Below the pieces are notes generated by a model, which was given only the letters and a program-made list of their open reading frames with translations, was not told where the DNA came from and did not search any database. A stretch of DNA of 64,000 nt. Origin: Manihot esculenta. Its lineage: Eukaryota; Streptophyta; Magnoliopsida; Malpighiales; Euphorbiaceae. The position numbers and the translations under genes were made by a program. Positions within the stretch are counted from its first letter, which is position 1. Every line of letters begins with the position of its first letter. Positions 35,272 through 46,984 of the stretch are shown in pieces. The stretch lies in NCBI RefSeq assembly GCF_001659605.2, contig NC_035168.2, forward strand, positions 13,914,362 to 13,978,361. The letters are read 5' to 3'.

Positions 35272-35640
35272 CCGTGAAAATAAATAAATTCATAAAAGGC
35301 AACAAGGCCATCCGGACATGGGTTCCACATATAATCAGGGCGTTGGACTATGGAAACAAATAAATTCATAAAAGGCCACAAGGTCATTCAGGCATAGGTC
35401 CCACATATAATTCGGATGTTAGGCTATGGAAACAAATAAATTCATAAAAGGCCATAAGGCCATCCGGGCATAGATCCCGCATATAATCTGAGTGTTGGAC
35501 TGTGGAAACAAATAAATTCATAAAAGGCTACAAGGCCATTCGGGCATGGGTCATGTATATAATTCGAACGTTGGACCGTGAAAAAAAATAAATTCATAAA
35601 TTGCCACAAGGTCATTCGGGTATAGGTCCAGCATAACAAA
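35272..35640 (+). repeat. Tandem repeat, about 76-bp unit
   Basis: Five units share AAATAAATTCATAAAAGGC, CACAAGGCCATCCGGGCAT and CCCACATATAAT. The AAATAAATT landmark occurs at about 35282, 35357, 35433, 35509 and 35586. It lies in the gypsy interior, where untranslated repeat arrays are common. Confidence 0.85.
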
Positions 35641-35977
35641 GTATTTAATACCAAGCCTTAAGGTGGGTATACGCTAGGCCGACCTTCTAAGTGTTAGTCC
35701 TACTTCGTAGAAAGTTTTTAAAGTATTTGATGTTAGGCCTCAAAGCGAGTATACGCCAGGCTGACCTACCGGGTGTTAGTCCCGTTTCATAAGAAGTTTA
35801 TAAGGCATTTGGTGCCAGGCTTCAGGAAGTTTCTAAGGCATGTGATACTAAGGCTCAAGGTGGGTATACGCTAGGCCGACCTACCAGGTGTTAGTCCTAC
35901 TTCATAAGAAGTTTCTAAGGCATGTGATGCTAGGTCTCAAGACAGACATAAGCTAGGCTAACCTTCCAAGTGTTATT

Positions 35978-37944
35978 CACTACAAGATTTTTCCGGATTA
36001 GTAACGGATTTTTCCGTTACTAATCAATGAAAAATCCGTTACTAATCTGTTTAGTAATGGATTTATATCCGTTACTATGAACCTCGTTGCTAATGCAATA
36101 GTAACCGATTAGCAATCCGTTACTAATTTTGTAACGGATTTAGTAACGGATTTGTAATGAAATTTAGTAATGGATTAAAAATCCGTTACTAATTTAATAA
36201 AAATTTTAAAAAATATATAAATATATATAAATTAAATCTGTTTTAGTAACGGATAGAAATCCTTTACTAATCCATTACTAATTTGATAAAATAAAACATA
36301 AAAAAATATATTAAATTTATATTCCATTATTAAATTTGAGGTTAATTTTTAAAAAATATTTAAAAAATTATATTAAATTATTAATTTATTTCATTATATT
36401 TTACATTAAACAATAATTTAATTATGGTAAACTATTAATTTTTTCATTGTATTTTACATTAAATATTAACTTTAATATTTTAAATTTTATTAATTTTATA
36501 AGAAAATTCTTACAAAATTACATGAGAAAAATCTAAAAAATGAAAAAGTGTGAGAGAATGAACAAAAATGAGATACAAAAGAAAAAATAAGAAAAAAAAA
36601 GAAAATAGAAGAAAATAATGATAAAAATGAAGAGAAAATAAGGAAAAATGGGAATTAAATAAAATGAGAAAAAAGGAAGAAAAAAGAGAAAAAAAGAAAA
36701 GAAAATGAGAGAAAGATGAAGAAAAAATGAAGAAAAATAAATAGAAAATGAAGATATAGAAAAGAATGAAAGAAAAAAGTTAGAGTATATATATGAGAGA
36801 AAAGAAAGTAAAGGGGAAAAATGAAAGAAAGTAAAGGGGAAAAATGATAGAAAGTGGAAGAGAAAATAAAAAAAATGGAAGAAAATAAAAGAGAATAGAA
36901 GAAAATGAGAGAAAAAAATATGAGAGAAAATAAAGAAAATGAAATAAAAATTAAGAGATAAAAGGAAGATTAAAAATGAAAGAAAATTGAAGAGAAAATG
37001 GAAGAAAATAATTGAGAGAAGAAAATAAGATGACAAAAATGAAGGAATGAGGAGAGAACAAATGAAAGAAATGAAAGAAATGAAGGGAGATGAGAGAAGA
37101 AAATAAGATAAAGGGAAAATGATGGAAAGAGGAGAGAAGAGGAGAAAAAAAGTGAATGAAATGAATGGAGATAAAATGGGTTAGTGTGTAAATACGCGAA
37201 TTAGTAACGGATTTAGCAACGGATTGAATCCGTTACTAAATTAAAAAAAAAAAGCGGGCAAATTAAAATAAAAAGGCGGTATTATTATCCAAATTTTAGT
37301 AACGGATTTCTTAATCCGTTACTAATTTTTAGATTAGTAATGGATTCAGTAACAGATTTTTTCCGTTACTAAATTAGAAATAAAAAAGACAGAATTTTAA
37401 AATAAAAGCGCGATATGTTATTCTCTAAAATTTAGTAACGGATTATAGAATCCGTTACTAATTTTCGAATCAGTAACGGATTTAGTAACAGATTATATCC
37501 GTTACTAACTTAAAAAGAAAATATGAAATTTCAAAAAATAAAAAGTCGATTTTTTGTTAAAAAAAATAGTAACGGATTTAATCCGTTACTAAATCCGTTA
37601 CTAATTATATAATAGATTGTATTCCGTTATTAAATCCGTTACTACTTTATTCATTTAATTTATTTATTTAGTAACCGATTTAGTAACAAATTTAGTAACG
37701 GATTAAGATCCGTTATTAATTTTTAGCTAATTTAGTAACGGATTTATAACGGATTTCAAAATCAGTTATTAAATTTATAAAAGATTTTATTAAGTAACAG
37801 ATTTAGTAACAGATTTGTTAATCTGTTACTAAATAATAAAAATTAGTAACAGAATACAAAATCCGTTGCTAATCCGTTACAAATTTATAACGGATTTAAA
37901 TCCGTTACTAATATCCATTACTATTCCGACAAATTTTTGTAGTG
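35978..37944. mobile_element. CACTA-type non-autonomous element, intact ends, target duplication ATT
   Basis: The ends are CACTACAAGATTTTTCCGGA and TCCGACAAATTTTTGTAGTG, which are inverted repeats of each other with few mismatches. They are flanked by ATT at 35975-35977 and 37945-37947, the 3-bp target duplication typical of CACTA. Both sub-terminal zones hold many direct and inverted copies of TAGTAACGGATT / AATCCGTTACTA. The middle (36535-37180) is a purine-rich tract. No transposase is encoded. A second member of the family starts at 63214. Confidence 0.93.
36535..37180 (+). repeat. Purine-rich tract inside the CACTA element
   Basis: About 650 bp is almost wholly A and G on the plus strand, built from GAGAAAA, AAAATGA and AAAGAAA motifs. 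The 167-residue minus-strand frame here is Phe/Ser/Leu low-complexity sequence and not a gene. Confidence 0.85.
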
Positions 37945-38140
37945 ATTCCAGCTTCGCAGGAAATTTATTACGCATTTAATACCATGCCTCAAAGCAAGTA
38001 TACACCAGGCCGACCTTCCGGGTGTTAGTCCCGCTTCGCAAAAAGTTTCTAAGGCATTTGGTGTCAAGTCTCAAGTCGGATATATGGTAGGCCAACTTAC
38101 CGAGTGTTAGTCCCGCTTCACAGGAAGTTTCTAAGATATT

Positions 38141-38522
38141 TCATGCCCAGGCTAAAGAGCTCGTCAGGGTTGGAAATGGCCAGGGAGCTCACAAGGATTA
38201 AAAAATATTCAAAAGCTCATCAGGGTTGAGAAGGCCCGAAAGTGCGATTAGGGCTAGAGAATGCTCGAAAGTTTGAGAAAGTCCGAAAGCATGTCAGAGC
38301 TAGAAAATACCTGTAAACTCATCAAGGCATTACTACATCATTCAGATCAATTTTTTTTCAGGCAAGATCTTGGACCAGACTGGTCGATAGGGCAAATAAG
38401 AAGAAAGCAAGGGTATCGTGCGCTCAATTTGGACAAACAAGCCACATGCCCCAAATCATGAAAACAACTATCACATTCAAATCTAAAGAATCGAAGACTA
38501 TCGGAGGACCTCTTATACTACA
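38141..38522 (+). other. Gypsy interior, 3' end
   Basis: Short repeats of 'GAGCTCGTCAGGGTTGG'-like and 'AAGCTCATCAGGGTTGAG'-like phrases occur. No coding motif is recognised. It ends at the 3' LTR start TGAGACTCATCC (38523). Confidence 0.5.
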
Positions 38523-38929
38523 TGAGACTCATCCAAAATAAATAGTGAGTTGTCACCATAAGACGGGACCACGTGACAAGGATTTGATAAATCTATATGT
38601 AGTACCACCCATAGAAAAGAAGACTCGGGAGCTTCAAGTCGGCCTCCAGTAGGTCGGCTTTAGGTTGGACAAACTCGCCCCTCGACTTTAGGACGAAGCT
38701 TCATAAGAAAGTTACCGTTAACTGCTGTAATCCAGCAGATTTCGTTTATGCCTGTGATTACGGGATTTCTGACCAATTAGCCGATAAAAATCTCTTACCA
38801 ATGATCTGACCACATCATTGTTGTATTATTAGAAAATGCTATATTTATCTCTATTTTCTTATAGTATAAAAGGAGAACGATTACATAGGCAAATGTACGT
38901 AATTCTCTAACACAAATACTCTCAAGTTC
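38523..38929 (+). repeat. Gypsy 3' LTR, first part
   Basis: Matches the 5' LTR from its TGAGA(T/C)TCAT start through TATAAAAGG (38865-38873) to CTCAAGTTC. The LTR resumes at 42359 after the copia insertion. Confidence 0.85.
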
Positions 38930-39393
38930 TGTTGTAAAATTAGTTTAGATTTCAAAAAGATTTTATGGTCATTAAAGATTTTATGGTCGTTGGAGATTTC
39001 ATGGTAATTAGAGATTTTATGGTCGTTGAAGATTTTATGGTAATTAAAGATTTTATGGTCATTAAATATTTTATTTATGAGATTTAAATATAATATTAAA
39101 TATGACCGTTATGATTTTATTTCAAGATTCTTATAACCATATATGGCGGTCAAGTTTTCCACAATAAATAGCTTTCGTCTTTACAAAGATATTGACTCCC
39201 AATTTTCTTCTTTATTCTTTCTTTTCTCTGTGTTATCTGCTGGGTTATAAATCAGAGATAAATTCTTGTTGTCCTGATCCTGTGAAGTATATCCCAGAAG
39301 AACCTGTTTAATCCTGGGGGATCACAAAATAAATCCTTAAGGACAGTGTTCAACACAACTCAGGTTTCATTGTTTTATCCAATATTTCCAACA
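38930..39393 (+). repeat. Copia 5' LTR
   Basis: Contains six head-to-tail 18-bp units of the form AGATTTTATGGTCRTTRR (38959-39066) in the U3 part and a TATA-like CAATAAATAGC near 39164. All roughly 12 differences from the 3' LTR lie after about position 39238. Confidence 0.93.
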
Positions 39394-39414
39394 ATCTTAA
39401 GGATTTAACACAAA

Positions 39415-40110
39415 TGGAACCAAATGTTGTCACTGTCTCTGCTTCTACAAATGGTGGGTCTCTTCTGCCTACTGTCCTCACATCTCAAAGATTGAGAATC
39501 AAGACCTGTACCTGCTGTTGATCCAAAGTTGCATGAAATCTGGGTCTATTCTAATAAGGTATGTGCGTTTACCTCCTACTTTACAGTGGGGGAAGGAGAA
39601 GAACATGTGTATTTTGGTGATTCTAGGACTGCAAGTGTTCTTAGTAAAGAGAAAGTTCTTTTCAAACTCACATCTGGTAAGACCTTGGCACTTAATGAGG
39701 TACTTCATGTACCTAATATGATAGCTAATTTAATTTCTGTAACACTATTGAGAAATGATGGGATTAAGGAGTCCTTTGGGTCAGACAAAATTATACTGAC
39801 TAAAATTGATATTTTTATTGAAAAAGATTATTGTAATCATAGACTCCTTATTCTCAATATTTTTGTAATAACAAATGGAAATGCATCATCTTATGCTTTC
39901 TTTTTTGATTCTTTTGATTTATGGCATGCTAGATTAGGACATATTAGTACTTCTTATATTAATAATAATAATAATAATAAAAAAGAGGTGGAGAATATAT
40001 CATATTTAATGACTTTTGTGAAAAAAGAAGGAATAATTCATGAATTTACTTTACCTTATTCACTTAAATCCAATGGAGTAGTGGAAAGAAAAAATAGAAC
40101 ATTAAAATAA
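39415..40110 (+). pseudogene. Copia gag start fused to protease/pre-integrase and integrase fragment
   Basis: It opens MEPNVVTVSAS (39415) and passes through gag sequence to LHEIWVYSNKVC. It then jumps to FTVGEGEEHVYFGDSRTASV, LALNEVLHVPNMIANLISV, FFDSFDLWHARLGHIST and finally KEGIIHEFTLPYSLKSNG and VERKNRTLK. Comparison with copia relic A shows that the deleted part includes the zinc knuckle and the protease D-x-G-A motif. A run of AAT units at 39959-39980 interrupts the integrase, whose central catalytic part is gone. Confidence 0.85.
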
Positions 40111-41344
40111 ATGATGAGTACTTTATTAATAAGTTATTCCTCACCTAATAACTTTTGGGGGAACCTTTATTATCTGCTTGTTATCTACAAAATAGGATAC
40201 TCTATAAGAAAACTGATAAAACACTCTATGAACTTTGAAAAGGTTATACATCTAACTTAAAATATTTAAAAGTGTGGGGGTGTCTTGCTAAAACAATTCT
40301 TCCTGATCCTAAGAAATGAAAAATAGGTTCAAAAACTTTTGATTGCATGTTTATAAGTTATGCTGAAACCTATAAACTCAAGTTTATGAGTTTACTTTAG
40401 CTTCTATAAATAAACTTGTTTTAGCTTCCTGAGACAGAATTTCTTCTAAAGTATTAATTGCTTTAGGTTTTATGCATAAACTCGTTATTCATCAAATAGA
40501 TGTTAAAAACCATTTTAAATTGAGACTTGGAAGAAGAAATTTATATGATTCAACCTAATGATTGTATTGTTTCTGGTCAAGAAAATAAAGTCTGCAAACT
40601 TCTTATATCATTATATGGTTTAAAACAAGCTCCCAAACAGTGGCATGAGAAATTTGATAAAGTTTTATTGAATGATGGTTTTATCTCTGTTGAAGTTGAT
40701 AAGTGTGTATATACAAAATGTATAAATGATTGATAAGTGCGTATATACAAAACGTATAAATGATGAATCTGTGATTATTTGTTTATATGTGGATGATATG
40801 CTTACTTTTGGTACAAATTATGATATAGTTGTAAAACAAAAAACTTTCATTGCCTCTAAATTTGATATGAAAGATGTGGAAGAGGCAAATGTGATTTTAG
40901 GAGTTAGAATCATAAGGAAGAATGATAGTCCAATGCTATCACAAGAGCATTATGTTGAGAAGCTTCTAAGGAAATTTGGACATTTCAATGTCAAACCAGT
41001 AAGTACCCCTTATGATCATAACTGTCAATTAAAGAAAATTAGAGTCTGAATATGCATAGATCAAAGGGAGTCTGTTGCATTTAGTGAATTTTTTATCAAC
41101 ACCATCTATATCAATGCGTTGTGATTGTCAAGCGGCAATAGCCATTGCAAAGAATAAAACTTTCAATGGTAAGAATAAACATATTCGTCTGAGACATAAT
41201 GTTGTTAAGCAGCTATTGAAAGATGAAACTATTTCCATTGATTATGTGAAGTCAGAAGTGAATTTGGCCAATTCTCTAACTAAACCTTTAGAGAGAAAAC
41301 TAATAGATGAAACATCGAGAGGAATGGGACTTGAGCCAATTTGA
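40111..41344 (+). pseudogene. Copia integrase end, reverse transcriptase and RNase H, frame-broken
   Basis: The first part (40111-40526) carries decayed integrase C-terminal and linker sequence. Reverse transcriptase follows: EEEIYMIQPND, then KLLISLYGLKQAPKQWHEKF (40527-40733), and after a break CLYVDDMLTFGTN with the catalytic YVDD (about 40783-40794) to HFNVKPVSTPYDHN (40726-41049). RNase H follows (CDCQAAIAIAKN, IRLRHNVVKQLL, SLTKPLERKL; 41075-41344). The break between the two RT frames is a short tandem duplication of about 33 bp (GATAAGTGTGTATATACAAA... repeated at 40732) that brings in a stop. Confidence 0.9.
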
Positions 41345-41894
41345 AATTAACAGTGATGGTAACCCAACCTTTGTGATTGGAGATCTCATGAAAAAGGTTC
41401 ATATGGGTAATAACAAGTTACTTGTTAGTTCTGATAGCACTATTTATTGTTGTCCCTTTCTATGGTGTGAGAAGTGCTAGACTGCATTAATGAGAGGATG
41501 AGATGAAAACTCTTAATGATATTCATATCCCTTATGGGTGGTGTATAAATTGCAGTATACACTTGATTATATCACCTATATAAGTGTGGAGTGGGGTCGC
41601 TTCTATGAGATTGTGGCACAATATCTAGAGCACTTATGAACTACTAGGCGCGCGCATGGCCTATTAGCGCAAAACGGCGTTGACAACAAGATCTGTGGAG
41701 TGTTATGAGATTGATGAGAAATTAACATACAAAAAAGAGTTTTGGTTCATAGAAACAAAAGTTTCACCAATTACTCTGTATGTTAAGTCTTATTAATCTA
41801 GGTCTGGTTCATAGTCTAAAAGACACCAGATTCGAAACATACACACTAAATTTCTAAATCCAGCAATGAAAATCTTTTGAAATCTGTGGGGGAT
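41345..41894 (+). other. Copia 3' untranslated region
   Basis: Non-coding sequence between the RNase H stop and the 3' LTR. Nothing is recognised apart from the GGGGGAT polypurine-like run just before the LTR. Confidence 0.6.
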
Positions 41895-42358
41895 TGTTGT
41901 AAAATTAGTTTAGATTTCAAAAAGATTTTATGGTCATTAAAGATTTTATGGTCGTTGGAGATTTCATGGTAATTAGAGATTTTATGGTCGTTGAAGATTT
42001 TATGGTAATTAAAGATTTTATGGTCATTAAATATTTTATTTATGAGATTTAAATATAATATTAAATATGACCGTTATGATTTTATTTCAAGATTCTTATA
42101 ACCATATATGGCGGTCAAGTTTTCCACAATAAATAGCTTTCGTCTTTACAAAGATATTGACTCCCAATTTTCTTCTTTATTCTTTCTTTTCTCTGTGTTA
42201 TCTGCTGTGTTATAAATCATAGATAAATTCTTGTTGTTCTGATCCTGAGAAGTATATTCCAGAAGAACCTGTTTAATCATGGGGGATCACAAAATAAATA
42301 ATTAAGGACAGTGTTCAACACGACTCAGATTTCATTGTTTTACCCAATATTTTCAACA
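41895..42358 (+). repeat. Copia 3' LTR
   Basis: Starts TGTTGTAAAATTAG and ends TTCAACA, followed by the target duplication AGTTC. The first roughly 310 bp appear identical to the 5' LTR. Confidence 0.93.
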
Positions 42359-42514
42359 AGTTCTGTATTCGCCTCACTCTCTAAAATAATTGACTTGAAC
42401 GTCGAAGTGGCTACCGTAGGCACGCATCACCTTACCTTCTCCATCTTGTAGGATTAGCCAATTACAATACAATTTCTTTTCGGCCACATCATTATTTTAG
42501 TTTCAGCGACATCA
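42359..42514 (+). repeat. Gypsy 3' LTR, last part
   Basis: Continues the LTR from AGTTCTGTATTCGCCTCACT to TTCAGCGACATCA, matching 33722-33876 of the 5' LTR. Confidence 0.85.
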
Positions 42515-42552
42515 AAAAATACTTTATTTTATATTGAATGTTTAATTTATTA

Positions 42553-42588
<36 letters not shown>

Positions 42589-45500
42589 TTTAACTATAAA
42601 CTTTTTTTATTTAATATTAAAGAAAAATACGGATAAAATTTATTGATTAAATTATTAAAAAATTAATAATTAAAATAAAATTTTAACTATTTATTGAATA
42701 TTTGAAATATCAATAATAAAACTACACAGTTTATCGGTGAAAATTTGTAATTATATTTTATTTTTTTTACAATATATTAACTTTTTTTCATAATTAATAT
42801 GTAATATCTGATTTTATAACTGTTTTAACGAATATTGACTATTATATATAGGATAATCGATTAAAAAAAAAATAGCACACTATTCTGATTAATCATGCAT
42901 ATATGAGTGGGGTCTAGCGAATGAAGGCCTGCGTATAAGGTGTCCCAATTTATAATTTCCTTGCAAATATTTTTTTCAAAAAAAAAAAATAATAATAGCT
43001 ATATATATTTGTTCACGTGTTGATTTACTATTTGCTTGCCGTATTTCCATCCAGTGGCCAAGTCAAGATTTTTATTGAAGGTGTGAAAAAAAAATTATCA
43101 AAAGTATTTGTCCATTTATATTTTTTAATTATATTATATTATATTTATTTTCATTTTTTAAAAAAAGTATGTTATTACTACTTTTAGAGAATAATGTAAA
43201 ACTTATTTTTTTATTTAGATAACACACTTATTTTCTATACCTATATTGGAGAAAAATATCCATTTATAAATTATTAGCTTCTAAATTACAATATATTTAC
43301 AAAAATGCAATTTAAAGTGGGCATACTTAATCATTAAAAATGGCAAAATTGTAATTAAATAAATAAATCTCTATATTACTTTCAAAATTTAAGGTGATTA
43401 ATTATCATATTTTAGCCCTAATTTCATCACTATTTCCATCAACATGTCCGTATGGAATTACTTCTTGATAGTATAATTTCTCCTACAATATGAACTTGAA
43501 TTCTACACTTTTTTTTTTATAAGCAAATTTTTTATTAATATAATCCATGAAAAATTTAGTATGATAAAAGCGTACTATACGTCAAAGCAAATTATACAGA
43601 CCTTTTATTTTCATTTATTTTACACTTTTGGTGGGAGCTGGGAGCTGACCAACTTTTGAAAGGTGGCGAGGTGGTGTACTTATAAGAAGCTTGAACAATC
43701 TTATCAAAAATAATAATAGAATGACGTATAGAAGTGGTTAAAATGGATAGGGTTTATAGCTGTAGTGGAACACAGCAGAGCAGAGCAGAGCAGGGTCTGC
43801 CATTGTGTATGCTTTTTTCGAGTCATTGGTAATAATTCATCCTCTTGTGCTGTGTTAATACCTTGAATTTGAAAAGGGATTCGTGTAAAGAAAGGAGAAT
43901 CTATCAATACACTACATGAGAAGATGTTGACAGAGCCTGAGAGCTTGGCTGTTTGTTTTTGTTGAAAGTTCCAAAGCAAAGTAACATACCAAACCTAATT
44001 CAACAGTATTCAAGACAACGATATATGCTAATACATCAATAAGATGCTCATGATTTCAATCTTACATTATCATTTTATGCAATTTGTTTGCACCTTTGTG
44101 TGTATCTACTTTGAACTCCTCAATGGATATATACATGTCACTATGCAATTACTTAACCACACTCGTCTCTTTTTCTCGGCTATTACAACAATTGTATATG
44201 TATTTGGATAAATTATATTTTAATTTTTGAATTTTATCATATTTAACGAATTAATTGTTATATTTTTAAAATCAAACATTTAAATTTTTCTATAATTAGT
44301 CCGTTTAAATTAAAGATCTCTTCATCCATTTTTCTATAATTAGTCCATTTAAATTAAAGATCTCTTCATCCATTTTTATTGTTAAAAGTATAGAAATATC
44401 TTTATTACCTTTTTAAATGAATAAATTATATTTAAATTTTTGAGTTTTAGTATAATTAATATATCAGTACTTATATTTTTTAAATCGTACACTTAAATTT
44501 TTCTATAATAAATTTGTTCTCATTTATTATAATTTAAATATTTTGATCCTTCATTTTTTATTTGAAAGAACATTTAAGTCCCTATTAATTTTTCTCTATA
44601 ATATCTTATTTAACTAATTAATACTTTTTGTTCTTCAATTTCTATTTATTAAAATATTTCAATACTTATAATTTCAAAACTTTCAGAAAAATACTTACAA
44701 TTTCAGCTATTTTTAAGTGCTGCTCTGAACCAATGTCTATAACAAATGAAAAAATTGTAATTTTAGATAAATTAAATACAGAGGAATTTAAGGATTTAGT
44801 TTTAAAAATATAAGGACTGATCTGTTAATTATACCAAAACTTAAAGACTAAAAGATATTTACACAATATAAAATTACCACCTATATTGAAAAGGATTTAA
44901 TCATTCACAAGGGTATTTTAGGTATTTGAAATGTTTATTCTCTTTTTCACCGGTTGACTTATGAAATTATAGATAGAAAAGCCTCCAATTTAAACAAATT
45001 AATTATATAAATTTAAGTGTTTAATTTTAAAAATATAAAGACGGATCCGTTAATTATATTAAAATTTAAAAATTAAAGTGTAATTAATCCTATGTATTTT
45101 TACTTCTCTTATCGAAAAATCGATTTACACATTAAAGCAATTTTTACTTAGAAATGGTCTATTATTAATTCAAAACACAAAGAAATGAGTTATTCTATAT
45201 AAAAATTATATGGAACTCACACATTTGTGTTTTGAGTTTATTATGAGCTTGATATAAGCACAGTAACAAATGCAGAAATTTAAGTCAAAAGCTTCCTTCT
45301 ATCTTTTCAGCAATGCCTCTTATTTCATTCACTTCAAAATATCTTTTGTTCATATGCTATAAAATTTTCAAATTGGGATTCAAATTTAAATAAAAGTAAC
45401 TGAAAAAATTTTATATTAATAAAATTTTACAAATTGAATCAATTTGTCAACATATTTAAAATATTGAATATGAGCCTTTAGATGTTTTTTTTCTTTTAAT

Positions 45501-46984
45501 TTGATTAGTTTAATAACCTATTATGCATAAAAACACTATTTATTTTTAATTTATATTTAAAACTTTTTATTTAAAAAAGTTTAAATAATCTAACTCGTTA
45601 TGTATTAAAAATATTTTTCAAAATTTAAAATTTATTTTTTTAAAATTAAATAGTCCATAAAACTCATTAAATAATTTAATTATTATTCATAAAACTCTTT
45701 TTTAAAAAAACAATTATTTATCTAGCTCAATTTAAATGGTTTAACATTTAATTTTAATTAAAAATAAAAATAATTATCATTTTTTAATAATAAAAATGGT
45801 GTATAAAAATAAATTAAATAATATTTGAATAAATAACTTATTTTATAAATGATTTGAATAGATAAAAAAAAATTAAGTTGAATAAGAGTTAAAATTTTGA
45901 AAATTTGAAATAAGTTTTCCAGATTTCAAAATAATATAAGAGCGGTTGTTGTAAAGATAGCATTAAGGGATGGATTATATTTATGAGAGAATTATTTTCA
46001 GATTCCTATGTTTTTAATTAGAAAATTTACTAGTTCTATTTTATATCAAAATCACTCTATTAAAAATATCATTATATTTTATAAAATTAAATTATTTGAT
46101 TTATTTATTAAAAAAATCATTAGTTAATTTATTTTAGTATTAATCATAAAGATTAAATATTATTTAAAATTACAGAAACTAAATTAATAATATATTTATA
46201 TATATTTAAAATTACAGGAACTAAATAAATATATAATTTAAAATTACTTTTAATTGAATAATTTTTAAATAGGATAAAATAATAAATTTTTAAAATATGT
46301 AAGGATTAACTATAATTATTCTTATTTATTTATAATTAAAAAATACATATATACCTCTAAAAATTTTAAAAATTGAGGGGACCTATAGCCCCTTTAGTCC
46401 CTACGTGTAAGTTTTTTCTTCCATATGGTATATTATGGAATGAGTTAAATATTAATTAATTTAAACATATATCCACTTATTTAATATATAAACTAAATAA
46501 ATTGAAGTCTCAATTCAGATTTTATACTCCACGATATGAGAATGGATGTCCTGGATGCAGCCAGAGAAGAAAGGTTACAGTGAAAACTAAAATAAAAAAT
46601 CTTCTAAAAGTCCTTGCCACAGGCCATTCAGACTAAAATCTACTGATTCATAGGGTTTTATAGTTCAAACTATTTTCTGGTGCTATAATAAATAGAAATG
46701 TTAATGTCTCTTATATATGTTTAGTAAGTTAAGTGAACGTAATTATTAATAAATAAAAAATCATAAAATAAGCCTTTCGAGTACCATAATAGTCTTCCAA
46801 GAGAAAGAAACCGTAGAAAGGTTCTCAAAGAATTCAAAGGTTGCACAAAAAAATCCTTCATTGAAGATGGATGATAATCTACATAATAATTGCTACTTCT
46901 TCTAATGGTGTATAAATTTTAGCAATTTATTCAATAAGTTCGGTAGCGTTTCCTCAAGTATTCAAAAATAATGCTAGATACTAG
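42515..46984. other. AT-rich intergenic region without a recognised gene
   Basis: An AAT microsatellite of about 11 units lies at 42555-42588. At 44280-44375 a 48-bp sequence (TTTTTCTATAATTAGTCC, then TTTAAATTAAAGATCTCTTC) is tandemly duplicated, within a block of related AT-rich text that recurs to about 45080. At 43620-43990 there is a less AT-rich island with a CAGAG pentamer repeat (43772-43795) and a 91-residue minus-strand frame I do not recognise. No transposon protein or host gene was found. Earlier parts of 42600-43500 and 45100-46950 hold only AT-rich sequence. Confidence 0.5.

Larger units (their letters stand above)
35655..38140 (+). repeat. Tandem repeat, about 83-bp unit, split by a CACTA insertion
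   Basis: Units share GTATACGCTAGGCCGACCT, GTGTTAGTCC and TTCATAAGAAGTTTCTAAGG. Copies lie at 35655-35977 and continue at 37945-38140 beyond the inserted element. The insertion fell within GTGTTA(G/T)TCC(C/A)GCTTCGCAGG, which reads through once the element and one ATT are removed. Confidence 0.8.
38930..42358 (+). mobile_element. Ty1/copia element, defective, nested in the gypsy 3' LTR
   Basis: LTRs of 464 bp at 38930-39393 and 41895-42358 start TGTTGTAAAATTAG and end CAACA. The target duplication AGTTC is perfect (38925-38929 and 42359-42363). The interior of about 2.5 kb holds a shortened gag fused to the protease/pre-integrase region, an integrase fragment, reverse transcriptase and RNase H. 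A polypurine-type TGTGGGGGAT (about 41885-41894) precedes the 3' LTR. The interior lacks the zinc knuckle and most of the integrase, so it cannot move by itself. Confidence 0.95.
33290..42514 (+). mobile_element. Ty3/gypsy element (Tat-like), gag-only, with nested insertions
   Basis: Two related LTRs (33290-33876 and 38523-42514, the second interrupted) flank an interior with a gag remnant and two tandem-repeat zones, but no protease, reverse transcriptase or integrase. It is therefore a non-autonomous element. A CACTA element (35978-37944) lies in the interior and a copia (38930-42358) in the 3' LTR. Removing both restores continuous sequence at each site. The two LTRs are clearly diverged from each other, so the insertion is old. 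A target duplication was not evident (TTAAA on the left, AAAAA on the right). Confidence 0.8.

Noticed and set aside
36533..37036. 167-codon minus-strand frame resembling a membrane protein
   Set aside because: It is the complement of a purine-rich repeat tract inside a CACTA element. Hydrophobic content follows from TTT/TTC/TCT codons only.
33285..42519. Target duplication for the Tat-like gypsy
   Set aside because: Flanks are TTAAA and AAAAA; the resemblance is too weak in AT-rich DNA to call.
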